Shown here in pieces: positions 40,439 to 48,953 of a stretch of DNA of 49,106 nucleotides. Position numbers and translations under genes: made by a program. The stretch lies in assembly GCA_904419075.1 (NCBI GenBank), contig CAJFQM010000014.1:1-49106 (forward strand), given 5' to 3'. Within the stretch, counting starts at the first letter, position 1, and each line of letters begins with the position of its first letter. Source of the DNA: an uncultured Clostridia bacterium. Its GTDB lineage: Bacteria > Bacillota > Clostridia > Christensenellales > Borkfalkiaceae. The notes beneath the pieces are model-generated. The model had not been told where the DNA came from and ran no database searches. It was given only the letters and a program-made list of their open reading frames with translations.

Positions 40439-41122
40439 ATGTGGTTCAAGAATCTGCGGGCGGATATCGCCGCCGCGAAGCGCAACGATCCCGCCGCGCG
40501 GAGCAAGTTTGAAATTTTTCTCACCTATTCGGGGGTACACGCCCTGTCTCATCATCGGTTTGCGAGATTTCTTTATCGGATACATCTGAAATTGCTCGCG
40601 CGGATCGTCAGTCAGGTGTCGAAATTTTTCACGGGTATAGAAATCCACCCCGCCGCGAACATTTATCCGGGCGTATTCATCGACCACGGCTGCGGCGTCG
40701 TCATCGGAGAGACGGCGGAAGTTCATTCGGGCACGGTGATTTATCAGGGGGTTACTTTGGGGGGCAACGGCAAGGAGCACGGAAAGCGGCACCCCACGAT
40801 CATGGAAAACGTGACCGTTTCCGCGGGCGCGAAAGTCTTGGGCGGCTTCGTCGTGGGCGAGGGCGCGAAGATCGGCGCGGGAGCGGTAGTGCTCAAAGAG
40901 GTGCCGCCGCACGCGACCGTGGTGGGCGTCCCGGGACGGATCGTCCGAATCAAGGGCGAGAAGGTCTGCGAGCCCGATCTCAATCAGGACAAAACCGATC
41001 CTTATCAGAATTGTCTCGCGGAAATCTGCCATTTGCGCGCAAGGGTTTCCGAATTGGAAAATACGCTGAAAGAATTGCAGGACGGCATACCCATGGCTGA
41101 GGTCATTGTGGATGAGGAATAA
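40439..41122 (+). CDS. cysE: Serine O-acetyltransferase
   Basis: A 227-residue enzyme that makes O-acetylserine from serine and acetyl-CoA, the first step of cysteine synthesis. The N-terminal helical part is short. The left-handed beta-helix contains IHPAANIYPGVFIDHGCGVVIGETAEV, with the catalytic region and GNGKEHGKRHPTI. A C-terminal coiled coil (about 195-220) follows. The start is ATG 40439 with GGAG upstream; the frame opening at 40388 begins inside the T-box terminator. It lies 21 bp before cysS in one operon. Confidence 0.95.
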   Translation: MWFKNLRADIAAAKRNDPAARSKFEIFLTYSGVHALSHHRFARFLYRIHLKLLARIVSQVSKFFTGIEIHPAANIYPGVFIDHGCGVVIGETAEVHSGTVIYQGVTLGGNGKEHGKRHPTIMENVTVSAGAKVLGGFVVGEGAKIGAGAVVLKEVPPHATVVGVPGRIVRIKGEKVCEPDLNQDKTDPYQNCLAEICHLRARVSELENTLKELQDGIPMAEVIVDEE

Positions 41123-41143
41123 AAATCGGACGAGGAAAATTAT

Positions 41144-42610
41144 ATGAAAGTTTACAATTCGCTTACGAAAAGAAAAGAAGAATTCGTCCCTTTGGAAGAG
41201 GGAAAGGTAAAGATGTACGCGTGCGGCATTACGGTGTCGGGCGAAGCGCATATCGGGCACGGATATCAGGCGCTCATTTACGACATCATGCGCAAATTTC
41301 TGGAAAAACAGGGATATAAAGTCACCTATGCCCGAAACTATACGGACGTGGACGACAAAATCATCGCAAAATCGAAAGAGACGGGAATTCCCGCGGACGA
41401 ATATGCGGCCAAGATGATAAAGGACATCGACGAGGTGATGCGAAAATTCCGCGTAGACGACCCCGACATCTGGCTGAAAGCGACGGAAAATATCGGAAAT
41501 ATCATCGATTTCATCGCAAAACTCATCGAAAAGGGGAATGCCTACCCCACGAAAAAGGGCGACGTGTATTTCGACGTGGACAGCTACCCCGCCTACGGAC
41601 ATCTTTCGAACAGGAGCCTCGACGACGCGCTCGACGGCGTGCGCGTCGATAACGACGACGAGAAGAAAAACGCTTACGATTTCGCGCTCTGGAAGAGTGC
41701 GAAACCCGGGGAAATCTGCTGGGATTCCCCTTGGGGAAAGGGCCGCCCCGGCTGGCATATCGAATGTTCGGCCATGAACCGCGCGGCGTTCGGGGAACAG
41801 ATAGATCTTCACGGCGGCGGCCGCGATCTGATTTTCCCCCACCACGAAAACGAAATCGCGCAGACGGAGGCGCTGACGGGAAAGCCCTTCGTCAAATATT
41901 GGACGCACAACGGGTTGATTAAAGTGAACGGACAGAAGATGAGCAAATCGCTCGGAAACAGCCTGCTCCTTTCCGATCTCCTTGCAAAATATTCGGACGA
42001 GGCAATCAAGTTCGCGCTGCTGCAAACCAATTACCGCAACGATATCAACATCACGGACGATTTGTTCCCCGAGGCGGAAAAACACTTGACGGAATTTTAT
42101 GCCGTCCTTTCCGCGGCGGAAGATTCGGGGGCCGAAGCGGACGATGCGGACAAGGCGTATGCGTTGAAAATCGACAAAGAGTTCGACGAGTGCATGAGCG
42201 ACGATTTCAATACGGCTCTGGCGCTGAGCAATCTGTTCGGGTATTTCAGGGAAATAAAGAAATGTCTGGCGGAAAAGGACGGAAAAGGCGCCGCTCCGCA
42301 GACCGACGGGGCGAAAACGTCGGCGGGAACTTCGCGGGCGACGGCGGGACGGGCGGTCGCCATGGCGGCGCAGATACGAAAGACGTATTCCCTGTTAGGG
42401 CTTTTCGAAAGGCCCGCGAAGGAGTACCTCGACAAATACGCGCCGCGCGGGGAAGAAATTCCCGCGGACGTGAAAGCGATTGCGGAAGAGCGCTTTGCGG
42501 CGCGTAAGGAAAAGGATTGGGCGAAGAGCGATCTCCTCCGCGCCCGCCTTGCCGAGCTGGGGTATTCCGTCAAGGATTCCAAGGACGGGTACGAGCTTAC
42601 GAAAAACTGA
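41144..42610 (+). CDS. cysS: Cysteinyl-tRNA synthetase
   Basis: A 488-residue class I synthetase. The HIGH motif is intact (residues 36-39), preceded by the zinc cysteine in YACG. Further zinc ligands are in GWHIECSAM and FPHHENE. The catalytic loop is KMSKSLGN. The sequence around HIGH (CGITVSGEAHIGHGYQAL) departs from the usual PTVYDYAHIGHAR. A low-complexity Ala/Gly/Thr insertion (about residues 385-405) lies in the helical domain. Co-transcribed with cysE under the cysteine T-box. Confidence 0.95.
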   Translation: MKVYNSLTKRKEEFVPLEEGKVKMYACGITVSGEAHIGHGYQALIYDIMRKFLEKQGYKVTYARNYTDVDDKIIAKSKETGIPADEYAAKMIKDIDEVMRKFRVDDPDIWLKATENIGNIIDFIAKLIEKGNAYPTKKGDVYFDVDSYPAYGHLSNRSLDDALDGVRVDNDDEKKNAYDFALWKSAKPGEICWDSPWGKGRPGWHIECSAMNRAAFGEQIDLHGGGRDLIFPHHENEIAQTEALTGKPFVKYWTHNGLIKVNGQKMSKSLGNSLLLSDLLAKYSDEAIKFALLQTNYRNDINITDDLFPEAEKHLTEFYAVLSAAEDSGAEADDADKAYALKIDKEFDECMSDDFNTALALSNLFGYFREIKKCLAEKDGKGAAPQTDGAKTSAGTSRATAGRAVAMAAQIRKTYSLLGLFERPAKEYLDKYAPRGEEIPADVKAIAEERFAARKEKDWAKSDLLRARLAELGYSVKDSKDGYELTKN

Positions 42611-42758
42611 CGGGGACAGGCGGAGTATTCAAAAGCGGAAATTGACGAGGGAATCCTCGCGTCGAGCGCGGTCGGCAGAAGGACGGCGGGCGGAAAACAT
42701 CGTTTTTTGTCCGAAACGAAAACGGCCGGATAAAAACGGCCGACGCGGGCGAAAACGT

Positions 42759-42787
42759 TTGACATTTTTCGCGCGACCTTATATAAT
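42759..42787 (+). promoter_or_regulatory. Promoter of alaS
   Basis: Perfect TTGACA (42759-42764), 17-bp spacer, perfect TATAAT (42782-42787), 33 bp before the alaS start. The leader is too short for a T-box. Confidence 0.8.
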
Positions 42788-42820
42788 TTTAGAAAAAACG
42801 CAGACAAAAAGGTAGACGAC

Positions 42821-44656
42821 ATGAAAGAATATACCAGCGAAAGTTTAAGAGAAATGTATCTCGGATTTTTCAAGGCCCGCGGGCATAAAGTGATTCCGTC
42901 GGCTTCGCTCATTCCCGAAAACGACCCGACCGTTTTATTCACCACGGCGGGCATGCACCCCTTGGTTCCCTATCTTCTGGGCGAGAAGCACCCCGCGGGG
43001 AACCGTCTCACCGACGTGCAGAAATGCGTCCGTACGGGCGATATCGACGACGTGGGCGACGAGAGGCACTGCACTTTTTTTGAAATGCTGGGAAATTGGT
43101 CTTTGGGCGATTATTTCAAGAAGGAAATGATTCCTTGGAGCTATGAATTTCTGACGGGAGAAAACTATCTCGGAATCCCCTCGGACAAGCTGGCGGTGAC
43201 GGTATTCGGGGGCGACGAGACGCTGCCCCGCGACGACGAGGCCGCCGAGCTTTGGGAAAAAGCGGGCATCAAAAAGGAAAACATCTATTTCATGCCCCGC
43301 GAAAATAATTGGTGGGGTCCCGCGGGACTTACGGGGCCCTGCGGAACGGACACGGAAATGTTCGTTATCCGCAAGCCCAAATGCGGGCCGAACTGCAATC
43401 CCGATTGCAGCTGCGGCGCGTTCCTCGAAATCTGGAACGACGTCTTTATGCGCTTCAATAAACAGGCGGACGGCAGCTATACCGAGCTCAGACAGAAAAA
43501 CGTCGATACGGGCATGGGGCTGGAACGCGCTCTGTGCGTCCTGAACGGAAAGTCGAGCGTATACGAAACGGATATTTTTGAAAAAGCCATTCAAAAGATT
43601 TCCGAATTGACGGGCCGCGCTTACGGCGCGGACGAGGAGACGACGAGGGCGTTCCGCGTCGTTTTGGACCACGTCCGCACGGCGACCTTTATGATCGGAG
43701 ACGAAAAGGGAATCGTTCCTTCCAACACCGACCAAGGGTATATTTTGCGCCGCATTATCCGTCGCGCCGTGCGTTACGGACGCAAGATCGATCTGCCCGA
43801 AGGCAGCCTCGCCAAAGTCGCGGAGACCTTTATCGAAAAATACAGTGCGGTATATCCCGAATTGGAGACAAACCGCGCGAAAATTTTCGAGGAACTCGAC
43901 AAGGAAGAGGCGAAATTTTCCAAAACGCTGCAACAGGGTCTGAAAGAGTTTGAAAAGTGCATCGGCGGCCTGGAACGCAAAAACGCGTTCATGGCCTCGA
44001 AGGATCCCTCCTACGTTCCCGAAAAGGTCATCGGCGGAAAACAGGCGTTCCACCTGTACGACACCTACGGCTTCCCCGTGGAAATTACTTCGGAAATGGC
44101 GAAGGAACGGGGCTACGGCGTGGATCTCGACGGTTATAAAGCCGCTTTTGAGGAACATCAAAGCAAGAGCAAGGCGGGCAGCGAACAGAAATTCGCCTGC
44201 GGGCTCGCGGATCATAAGGAGGAGACCACGCATCTCCATACCGCTACGCACCTCTTGCATGCGGCGCTGAAAAAGGTGTTGTCCGAGGACGTCAATCAGA
44301 AGGGGTCGAACATCACGGAAGAGCGCCTCAGATTCGATTTTAATTTCCCCCGTCCCATGACGCAGGAGGAGATTCAAAAGGTGGAAGCGCTGGTCAACGA
44401 AAAGATTTCCGAAAATATCCCCGTCGTCATGCGGGAACTGAGTCTGGAAGAGGCGAAAAGAGAGGGCTTTACGGGCTTATTCGAAAACAAGTACGGCGAG
44501 CGCGTCAAGACCTACTCCGTCGGCGATTTTTCCAAGGAAATCTGCGGGGGACCTCACGCCGCTTCGACGGGCGAGCTCGGGACGTTCAAAATCGTCAAGG
44601 AACAGAGCTCCGGCGCGGGAATCCGCCGCATTAAAGCGATTCTGACGCACGAATGA
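42821..44656 (+). CDS. alaS: Short alanyl-tRNA synthetase lacking the C-Ala domain
   Basis: A 611-residue class II synthetase, against about 870-880 in most bacteria. The catalytic domain is complete, with FTTAGMHPLVPYLLGEKHP near the start, and GMGLERALCVLNG. The editing site is present: HTATH (473-477) and C575/H579 in CGGPH. The protein ends soon after, with no C-Ala domain, and the linker before the editing domain is short, so the beta-barrel seems missing too. An unusual Cys cluster C188, C192, C196, C198 interrupts the catalytic domain just before FLEIWNDVFM, and may bind metal. A terminator follows at 44678-44711. Confidence 0.95.
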   Translation: MKEYTSESLREMYLGFFKARGHKVIPSASLIPENDPTVLFTTAGMHPLVPYLLGEKHPAGNRLTDVQKCVRTGDIDDVGDERHCTFFEMLGNWSLGDYFKKEMIPWSYEFLTGENYLGIPSDKLAVTVFGGDETLPRDDEAAELWEKAGIKKENIYFMPRENNWWGPAGLTGPCGTDTEMFVIRKPKCGPNCNPDCSCGAFLEIWNDVFMRFNKQADGSYTELRQKNVDTGMGLERALCVLNGKSSVYETDIFEKAIQKISELTGRAYGADEETTRAFRVVLDHVRTATFMIGDEKGIVPSNTDQGYILRRIIRRAVRYGRKIDLPEGSLAKVAETFIEKYSAVYPELETNRAKIFEELDKEEAKFSKTLQQGLKEFEKCIGGLERKNAFMASKDPSYVPEKVIGGKQAFHLYDTYGFPVEITSEMAKERGYGVDLDGYKAAFEEHQSKSKAGSEQKFACGLADHKEETTHLHTATHLLHAALKKVLSEDVNQKGSNITEERLRFDFNFPRPMTQEEIQKVEALVNEKISENIPVVMRELSLEEAKREGFTGLFENKYGERVKTYSVGDFSKEICGGPHAASTGELGTFKIVKEQSSGAGIRRIKAILTHE

Positions 44657-44677
44657 TCCGTAAGAACGACGATCTGC

Positions 44678-44711
44678 CCGCCCCGCGCGAATGACGATCC
44701 GCGCGGGGCGG
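44678..44711 (+). terminator. Hairpin terminator after alaS
   Basis: A 12-bp perfect GC-rich stem (44678-44689 with 44700-44711) with a 10-nt loop, 22 bp past the stop. The T run is poor. Confidence 0.6.
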
Positions 44712-44756
44712 ATAAATGTATGGCGTGCAGAGCCCCCGATGCAAAGGAGACGAACC

Positions 44757-45185
44757 ATGGACAGACAACCGCAGGAAACGAATAAATCTTATCAGACGGA
44801 CAAGCCGTATAGAGAGGAAAAACCTTACGAGGCGGTCATCGAAAGGGAATTTTCCTTTCTTTTGGAGGCGGGATTTACATATGAATATCTCTACGACAAG
44901 GGTTCCGATTCCTCCTGCGTCTATATTTATCGTCTGAAAAAGGGGCGGGATTACCTCGATTTTCGTTCGGTTTCGGGCGGCGGAGAGGGAAATTTCGTCG
45001 CCTTTTCCGACGGACAGTATATTTTCCCCAATCTCCGCCTCCGTCATAAAAAATTGTTCCGTTCGTTCTTTTGGAATCACCTGCTGAAAAAAGCGACCAT
45101 CGAGGAACGCTGGCAGTTCGCCGCTCGGCTGCTGCGGGAGGAAATTTCGGACGGAAAGCTGTTCGGTATCTCCCTTCAAGGCTGA
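44757..45185 (+). CDS. Hydrophilic protein of unknown function
   Basis: A 142-residue protein. The start is ATG 44757 with AAAGGAG upstream; the frame is open from 44691, but that lies in the alaS terminator. The N-terminus is charged (NKSYQTDKPYREEKPYEAV); the rest is aromatic- and charge-rich with no membrane segment. It lies between the alaS terminator and the lacI promoter, with no promoter of its own that I can see. No family recognised. Confidence 0.65.
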   Translation: MDRQPQETNKSYQTDKPYREEKPYEAVIEREFSFLLEAGFTYEYLYDKGSDSSCVYIYRLKKGRDYLDFRSVSGGGEGNFVAFSDGQYIFPNLRLRHKKLFRSFFWNHLLKKATIEERWQFAARLLREEISDGKLFGISLQG

Positions 45186-45308
45186 AAAATCCCTTCCTCC
45201 GCCTCCCGAAACGAATTTTTTGAAAACGGAGCTTCGACAAAAAGTCCCGTTTTTTTCTTTTCACGTGAATCTTTTATGTGAAAAAATTAAAAAATTTTCA
45301 AAAAAGAC

Positions 45309-45337
45309 TTGACAACTCCACTTTTCTGTGCTACTAT
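45309..45337 (+). promoter_or_regulatory. Promoter of the lacI-family gene
   Basis: Perfect TTGACA (45309-45314), 17-bp spacer, TACTAT (45332-45337). The operator at 45351-45364 overlaps the early transcribed region. Confidence 0.75.
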
Positions 45338-45350
45338 TTTATTACAGAGA

Positions 45351-45364
45351 TGTAAACGTATACA
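45351..45364. promoter_or_regulatory. LacI-type operator, autoregulatory position
   Basis: TGTAAACGTATACA, a near-perfect palindrome with central CG, just downstream of the predicted start site of the lacI-family gene. Identical copies lie at 46443-46456 and 46463-46476, upstream of the transporter genes. It also fits loose CcpA cre consensus. Confidence 0.8.
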
Positions 45365-45377
45365 TGAGGGAGCCGAT

Positions 45378-46394
45378 ATGCAGGGAAAGAAGGCGGTAAC
45401 GATAAACGACGTGGCCCGCGTTGCGGGGGTATCCAACGCTACGGTATCTCGTTACATCAACAACAAAACATTCGTGACGGGGGAAAAGGCGGAAAAGATA
45501 GAGCGCGCGATAGAGGAGCTCGCCTATCGGCCGAACCGAATCGCGAGGGGGTTGAAGTTACAGCGCGCCATGCAGATTATGGTGGTTGTTCCCGATATTC
45601 GGAACCCTTATTATGCGGGAATGTATGCGACGGTGCAGCGTTTGGCGAACGATAAGGGATTTACCGCGATTCTCTTCAATACCAACGAGGAGGAGAAGAA
45701 GGAGCTGGAAGCGGTGCGGCTGGTTACCGAACTCGGCTGCGACGGCCTGATTTTCTGTTCCACCTCGGACGACGAGGAGATTATCCGCCAGCTCATGTCT
45801 CTGCCGATTGCGGTCGTGACTTCGAATACGTTCGGCGCGATGATTTTCGACACCGTGCACGGAATCCGCAGGGGGCAGGGGGTATATCTCGGCACCTCGC
45901 ACCTCATCGATTATAAGCACGTTCGGATCGCCTATGCGGGCGGGACGCCGAATTCCATTCTCAACAAACGCCGCCTTTCCGGCTATGAACGCGCGATGAA
46001 CGAACACGGGCTTCCCATACGAAAGGAATACGAATTTGCGGGAGCCTTCACCGTACAGGGCGGAATCGCCGCGGGAGAATATTTTTCCTCTCTTCCCGAA
46101 ATGCCCACCGCCGTCGCCTGCGCCAACGACATGATTGCCATCGGGCTCATGCAGTATTTTCAGAGAAACGGCATACAGGTACCCGACGACGTCAGCGTCG
46201 TCGGCATGGACAACATCGAATACGCCGAGTATTTCAATCCCTCCATTACGACCGTCACCAACGACAGCGGCGAATTTGCCGAAAAGGCAATGTCTTTGCT
46301 GTTCAGCCGTATAGACGGCTCCTATACCGGCGATCCCCGCGAGTGTCTCTGCGATCGTCGGCTGATTGTCAGAAATTCGACACGCCCTCTTTGA
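45378..46394 (+). CDS. LacI-family transcriptional regulator
   Basis: A 338-residue repressor. An N-terminal helix-turn-helix and hinge (TINDVARVAGVSNATVSRYINNKTFVT, about residues 7-33, then YRPNRIARGLK) are followed by a periplasmic-binding-like sugar sensor domain ending in VSVVGMDNIEYAEYFNPSITTV. GAGGGAG precedes ATG 45378. Three identical operator palindromes flank the gene, one at its own promoter and two ahead of the sugar ABC genes, so it very likely represses both. The sugar cannot be told from the sequence. Confidence 0.93.
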   Translation: MQGKKAVTINDVARVAGVSNATVSRYINNKTFVTGEKAEKIERAIEELAYRPNRIARGLKLQRAMQIMVVVPDIRNPYYAGMYATVQRLANDKGFTAILFNTNEEEKKELEAVRLVTELGCDGLIFCSTSDDEEIIRQLMSLPIAVVTSNTFGAMIFDTVHGIRRGQGVYLGTSHLIDYKHVRIAYAGGTPNSILNKRRLSGYERAMNEHGLPIRKEYEFAGAFTVQGGIAAGEYFSSLPEMPTAVACANDMIAIGLMQYFQRNGIQVPDDVSVVGMDNIEYAEYFNPSITTVTNDSGEFAEKAMSLLFSRIDGSYTGDPRECLCDRRLIVRNSTRPL

Positions 46395-46442
46395 TCGTTT
46401 TTATTTCCCGATCAGGATTCGGGCATTTTCTTTACTCTGAAA

Positions 46443-46476
46443 TGTAAACGTATACAAAAAAATGTAAACGTATACA
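46443..46476. promoter_or_regulatory. Two tandem LacI-type operators before the sugar ABC operon
   Basis: Two copies of TGTAAACGTATACA (46443-46456 and 46463-46476) whose centres are 20 bp apart, close to two helical turns, so two repressor dimers would bind on the same face. A clear -35/-10 pair between them and the gene is not visible. Confidence 0.85.
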
Positions 46477-46528
46477 CTTATAAATAAAATAAGGAATAAA
46501 ACAAAAAATAATTGGTAAGGAGTAAGCT

Positions 46529-47878
46529 ATGAAAAAAGTATTAACCAAATTGTTGTGTTTAACGATGGCCGTCGGCATGAGTGTGAGTATTCTTGCAAGC
46601 TGCGGAGGCGGGGAGGATCCCGCGGCGGGAAAGACGAAGGTTATTTTTTGGAGCCCGCAGTTTTCGGAGACGGAGACGCACGTATGGTTGCAGAAGTACA
46701 CGAACTTATACAATGAGACGAACGAGAAGAACACGTACATCGAACTGTCGATTATACCGGAGGACGTTTGGGATCAGAAGTTGAAAGCGGCGCAGGAGAA
46801 CGGCACGGCGCCGGAGATTATTTTCGTGAACTATGCGGAAATTCCATCCAAAGCGATGCTCGGGAACTACACGGCGCTGGACGAATACATGTCACCCGAA
46901 GTATGGGACGACCTTTCGGAGAACGTGCAGGAAATGGTGGAAGTGCAGGGAAAACATTATGTATATCCCGCCTTTGTCGAGCCGTATTCCATGCTGTTTT
47001 ACAGCAAGAGCGCGTTCGAGGAAGCGGGGTTGGATCCGAACGCTCCGCCGAAATCCTGGGAGGAGATGTACGAATACGCGAAGAAGCTGACGAAGGAAGG
47101 GCGTTACGGAATCGAAATGCCCGCGGCGAAGGATCTCGGCTGGGTCATGTGGGGATTTCAGGCGATGAAAGGGGAATACCTTCTCAACGACAATTGGGAC
47201 GCTGCGGACGTAAATAACGATTATTACAGGGATTTGTTCACGATATTCAGAAAGATTTATCAGGAAAACCTGACCATTAGGGTGGCGTCGAGCAGTTATA
47301 AAGAAATCACGCCCTTGGGGCAGGGGAAGGTGGCGATGCAGCTGAGCGGCTCCTGGGCGATGGGGCAGTTAAAGAACGATTATCCCGATAAGGTGGACGA
47401 TATCGGCTATGCGGTGTGTCCGACCTGGACGGGTGAGACGGAAGGCGTCACGACGGCGGCGCTCGGCGGCTGGGGATTTTCTCTGGACGGAAACGCCAAG
47501 CATCCCGAAGAGGCGGGGGCGTTTATCGAATGGCTGTTGGCGGGCGACCCCGAGTATATGTACGAATTTTTCAAAGAACTCGGATTTTCCAAATTCACGG
47601 CGAGAAAGAGCGTGGACGAACTGCTGAACACCCGCGAGGAATCCAAAAACGACGCTTTCCGAGCCTTTACTTCGGAATACGTTCTGCCGTATGCGGTCGC
47701 GGAGCCCTGCTATCCGTGGGCAATCAGTAAAGAATTTGCCGACTCTCTGAACGCGGTGGAAATCATGGGGACGATAGACGTGGACAAGACGCTGGCCTCT
47801 TTGCAGTCGAAATTGGAGGGAATCATAGAATCGGACGGCCTCGCGGGTACGAATCCCCGCTATAAGGCCGAGGAGTAA
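46529..47878 (+). CDS. Sugar ABC transporter substrate-binding lipoprotein
   Basis: A 449-residue extracellular solute-binding protein (family 1). The N-terminus is a lipoprotein signal with lipobox ILASC (Cys about residue 27). The mature part has the typical pattern VIFWSPQFSETETHVW..., FYSKSAFEEAGLDPNAPPKSWEEMYEYAKKL and GKVAMQLSGSWAMGQL of maltose/oligosaccharide-type binding proteins. AAGGAG precedes the ATG. It is followed 5 bp later by the truncated permease gene and is controlled by the two upstream operators. Confidence 0.93.
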   Translation: MKKVLTKLLCLTMAVGMSVSILASCGGGEDPAAGKTKVIFWSPQFSETETHVWLQKYTNLYNETNEKNTYIELSIIPEDVWDQKLKAAQENGTAPEIIFVNYAEIPSKAMLGNYTALDEYMSPEVWDDLSENVQEMVEVQGKHYVYPAFVEPYSMLFYSKSAFEEAGLDPNAPPKSWEEMYEYAKKLTKEGRYGIEMPAAKDLGWVMWGFQAMKGEYLLNDNWDAADVNNDYYRDLFTIFRKIYQENLTIRVASSSYKEITPLGQGKVAMQLSGSWAMGQLKNDYPDKVDDIGYAVCPTWTGETEGVTTAALGGWGFSLDGNAKHPEEAGAFIEWLLAGDPEYMYEFFKELGFSKFTARKSVDELLNTREESKNDAFRAFTSEYVLPYAVAEPCYPWAISKEFADSLNAVEIMGTIDVDKTLASLQSKLEGIIESDGLAGTNPRYKAEE

Positions 47879-47883
47879 AAAAG

Positions 47884-48174
47884 ATGACGACGAAAACGGG
47901 AAAAAAGTCCGCTTGGAAAAAGGATGACCTGTTGACCGCGTACCTGGTATTGCTGCCTTCCTTTCTTTTGCTGGTGACTTTCGTGATAGCGCCGCTGGTG
48001 ATTTCCGTCGTGAACAGCTTTTACGACAGCAGTGCCTACATGGACGCGGTGTGGAAGGGCATGGGCAATTACACGAAGGTGCTCACCGACGAAAAGTTCT
48101 GGAAGTCGATCGGCGTGGGACTCAAATTTATTTTGTCAATCGTGCCGATTCAGTTGATTCTTGCGTTATTCTGA
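47884..48174 (+). pseudogene. Sugar ABC transporter permease (MalF type), truncated after 96 codons
   Basis: An N-terminal fragment of a MalF/UgpA-type permease. A first membrane helix (about residues 17-40) is followed by the usual VISVVNSFYDSSAYMDAVWKGMGNYTKVLTDEKFWKSIGVGLKF segment (in part) and the start of the second helix. The frame then ends in TGA at 48174, where a full permease would continue for about 200 more residues. Downstream sequence shows no similarity in any frame to the missing part. The second permease expected for this type of operon is also absent. The break coincides with the end of the minus-strand gene at 48150. Confidence 0.85.
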
Positions 48175-48545
48175 AGTTCCTGAATTCGTTTATTGAATAT
48201 AGTTTTACAGGCTTTCTGCATTTCATTTTTTGTAATATCGCAATATTTCATGCCGTCCGCACATTTTTGTTTGGCAGGGAAAACGCTTTCGAAATTTTGT
48301 ATTGCTTCGTTTTTTAATCTTGGGATACTGATACAATCCTTGCCCTTATCGCACAGTCTGTAGAATTCCAAAACTATATACCGTGCAATATAAGAATACA
48401 TTACTTCAAAATATAGACCATATTCCGTACCAGATAATTTATCTGATAAGCTATAATATTCTTTTAACAGTCTTGTCATCTGAAAGACAGCAGTTAGTCT
48501 TTCCTGCAAAATATCAAGTTGCTTTTTAATACTTAAATCTGCCAT
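48150..48545 (-). CDS. Unknown helical protein, probably C-terminally altered at the junction
   Basis: A 131-residue protein, ATG 48545. It is almost entirely helical in appearance, with the pattern MTRLLKEYYSLSDKL, YSYIARYIVLEFYRLCDKGKD and ISIPRLKNEAIQ, reminiscent of HEPN/AbiU2-like proteins, but I am not sure of that. It is AT-rich compared with the window. Its last codons lie in sequence that reads as permease on the other strand, so the natural C-terminus may have been lost. Confidence 0.55.
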   Translation of the reverse strand: MADLSIKKQLDILQERLTAVFQMTRLLKEYYSLSDKLSGTEYGLYFEVMYSYIARYIVLEFYRLCDKGKDCISIPRLKNEAIQNFESVFPAKQKCADGMKYCDITKNEMQKACKTIFNKRIQELQNNARIN

Positions 48546-48598
48546 AATATGTCCCCAATTTTTTTGTATGTTAAAATCGAACATTCATATTTATGCAA

Positions 48599-48620
48599 AA
48601 CAGCCCCAAAAACGGCTGTT
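48599..48620 (+). terminator. Small hairpin terminator
   Basis: AACAGCC/GGCTGTT (48599-48605 with 48614-48620) followed by TTTTG on the plus strand. TCCCCAAT direct repeats surround it. Confidence 0.55.
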
Positions 48621-48660
48621 TTTTGTCCCCAATTTGTCCCCAATGTTGCTATATATCAAA

Positions 48661-48693
48661 AATGAGAGGGATTTTTTGTAAATCTCTCTCATT
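48661..48693 (-). terminator. Terminator of the tRNA-Leu gene remnant
   Basis: AATGAGAG/CTCTCATT (48661-48668 with 48686-48693). On the minus strand it begins 4 nt after the tRNA CCA end and is followed by TTTTTGAT, as expected for a tRNA terminator. Confidence 0.75.
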
Positions 48694-48697
48694 TTTT

Positions 48698-48752
48698 TGG
48701 TGCGAGTAATCGGATTTGAACCGATATGGGATCGCTCCCGAAGGATTTTAAG
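48698..48752 (-). pseudogene. 3-prime fragment of tRNA-Leu (UAA), probable attachment site
   Basis: Minus strand. It holds the 3-prime half of a class II tRNA: anticodon loop CTTAAAA (TAA anticodon), a long variable arm with GGG/CCC stem, an intact T arm (ATCGG, TTCAAAT, CCGAT), the 3-prime acceptor strand TACTCGC, a discriminator A and an encoded CCA. No 5-prime half follows: the expected GCGAGTA acceptor strand is absent. Similarity stops in the anticodon loop, where tyrosine recombinases often cross over. Confidence 0.8.
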
Positions 48753-48895
48753 ACATTCAAGGCCCTCAAACAAGCATCAAAAAAGCCGCTTTTTTGCCTA
48801 GTTTTCATAGAAAAACCTTTGTTTTTCAGCAATTCAAATTTTCAATTCCCCAAATTTTCCCCGAGATCAAGAGTCGGTGCGAAAGAACAAAATCA

Positions 48896-48922
48896 GCCCC
48901 GTGGGATTTTCTCCTACGGGGC
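48896..48922. terminator. Terminator next to the XRE gene
   Basis: GCCCCGTGGG/CCTACGGGGC (48896-48905 with 48913-48922), one mismatch. T runs lie on the plus side (GTTTTTC) and a weaker one on the minus side (TGATTTTG). On the minus strand it lies 32 bp after the XRE stop. Confidence 0.65.
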
Positions 48923-48953
48923 CGTTTTTCTTTGTTTTCTCCCCATTTTTTCC

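Noticed and set aside
40418..42085. A 555-codon minus-strand frame over cysE-cysS
   Set aside because: Antisense shadow; both sense genes are unambiguous.
48591..48773. A 60-codon minus-strand frame across the tRNA-Leu fragment
   Set aside because: It translates tRNA and terminator sequence, so it is not a gene.
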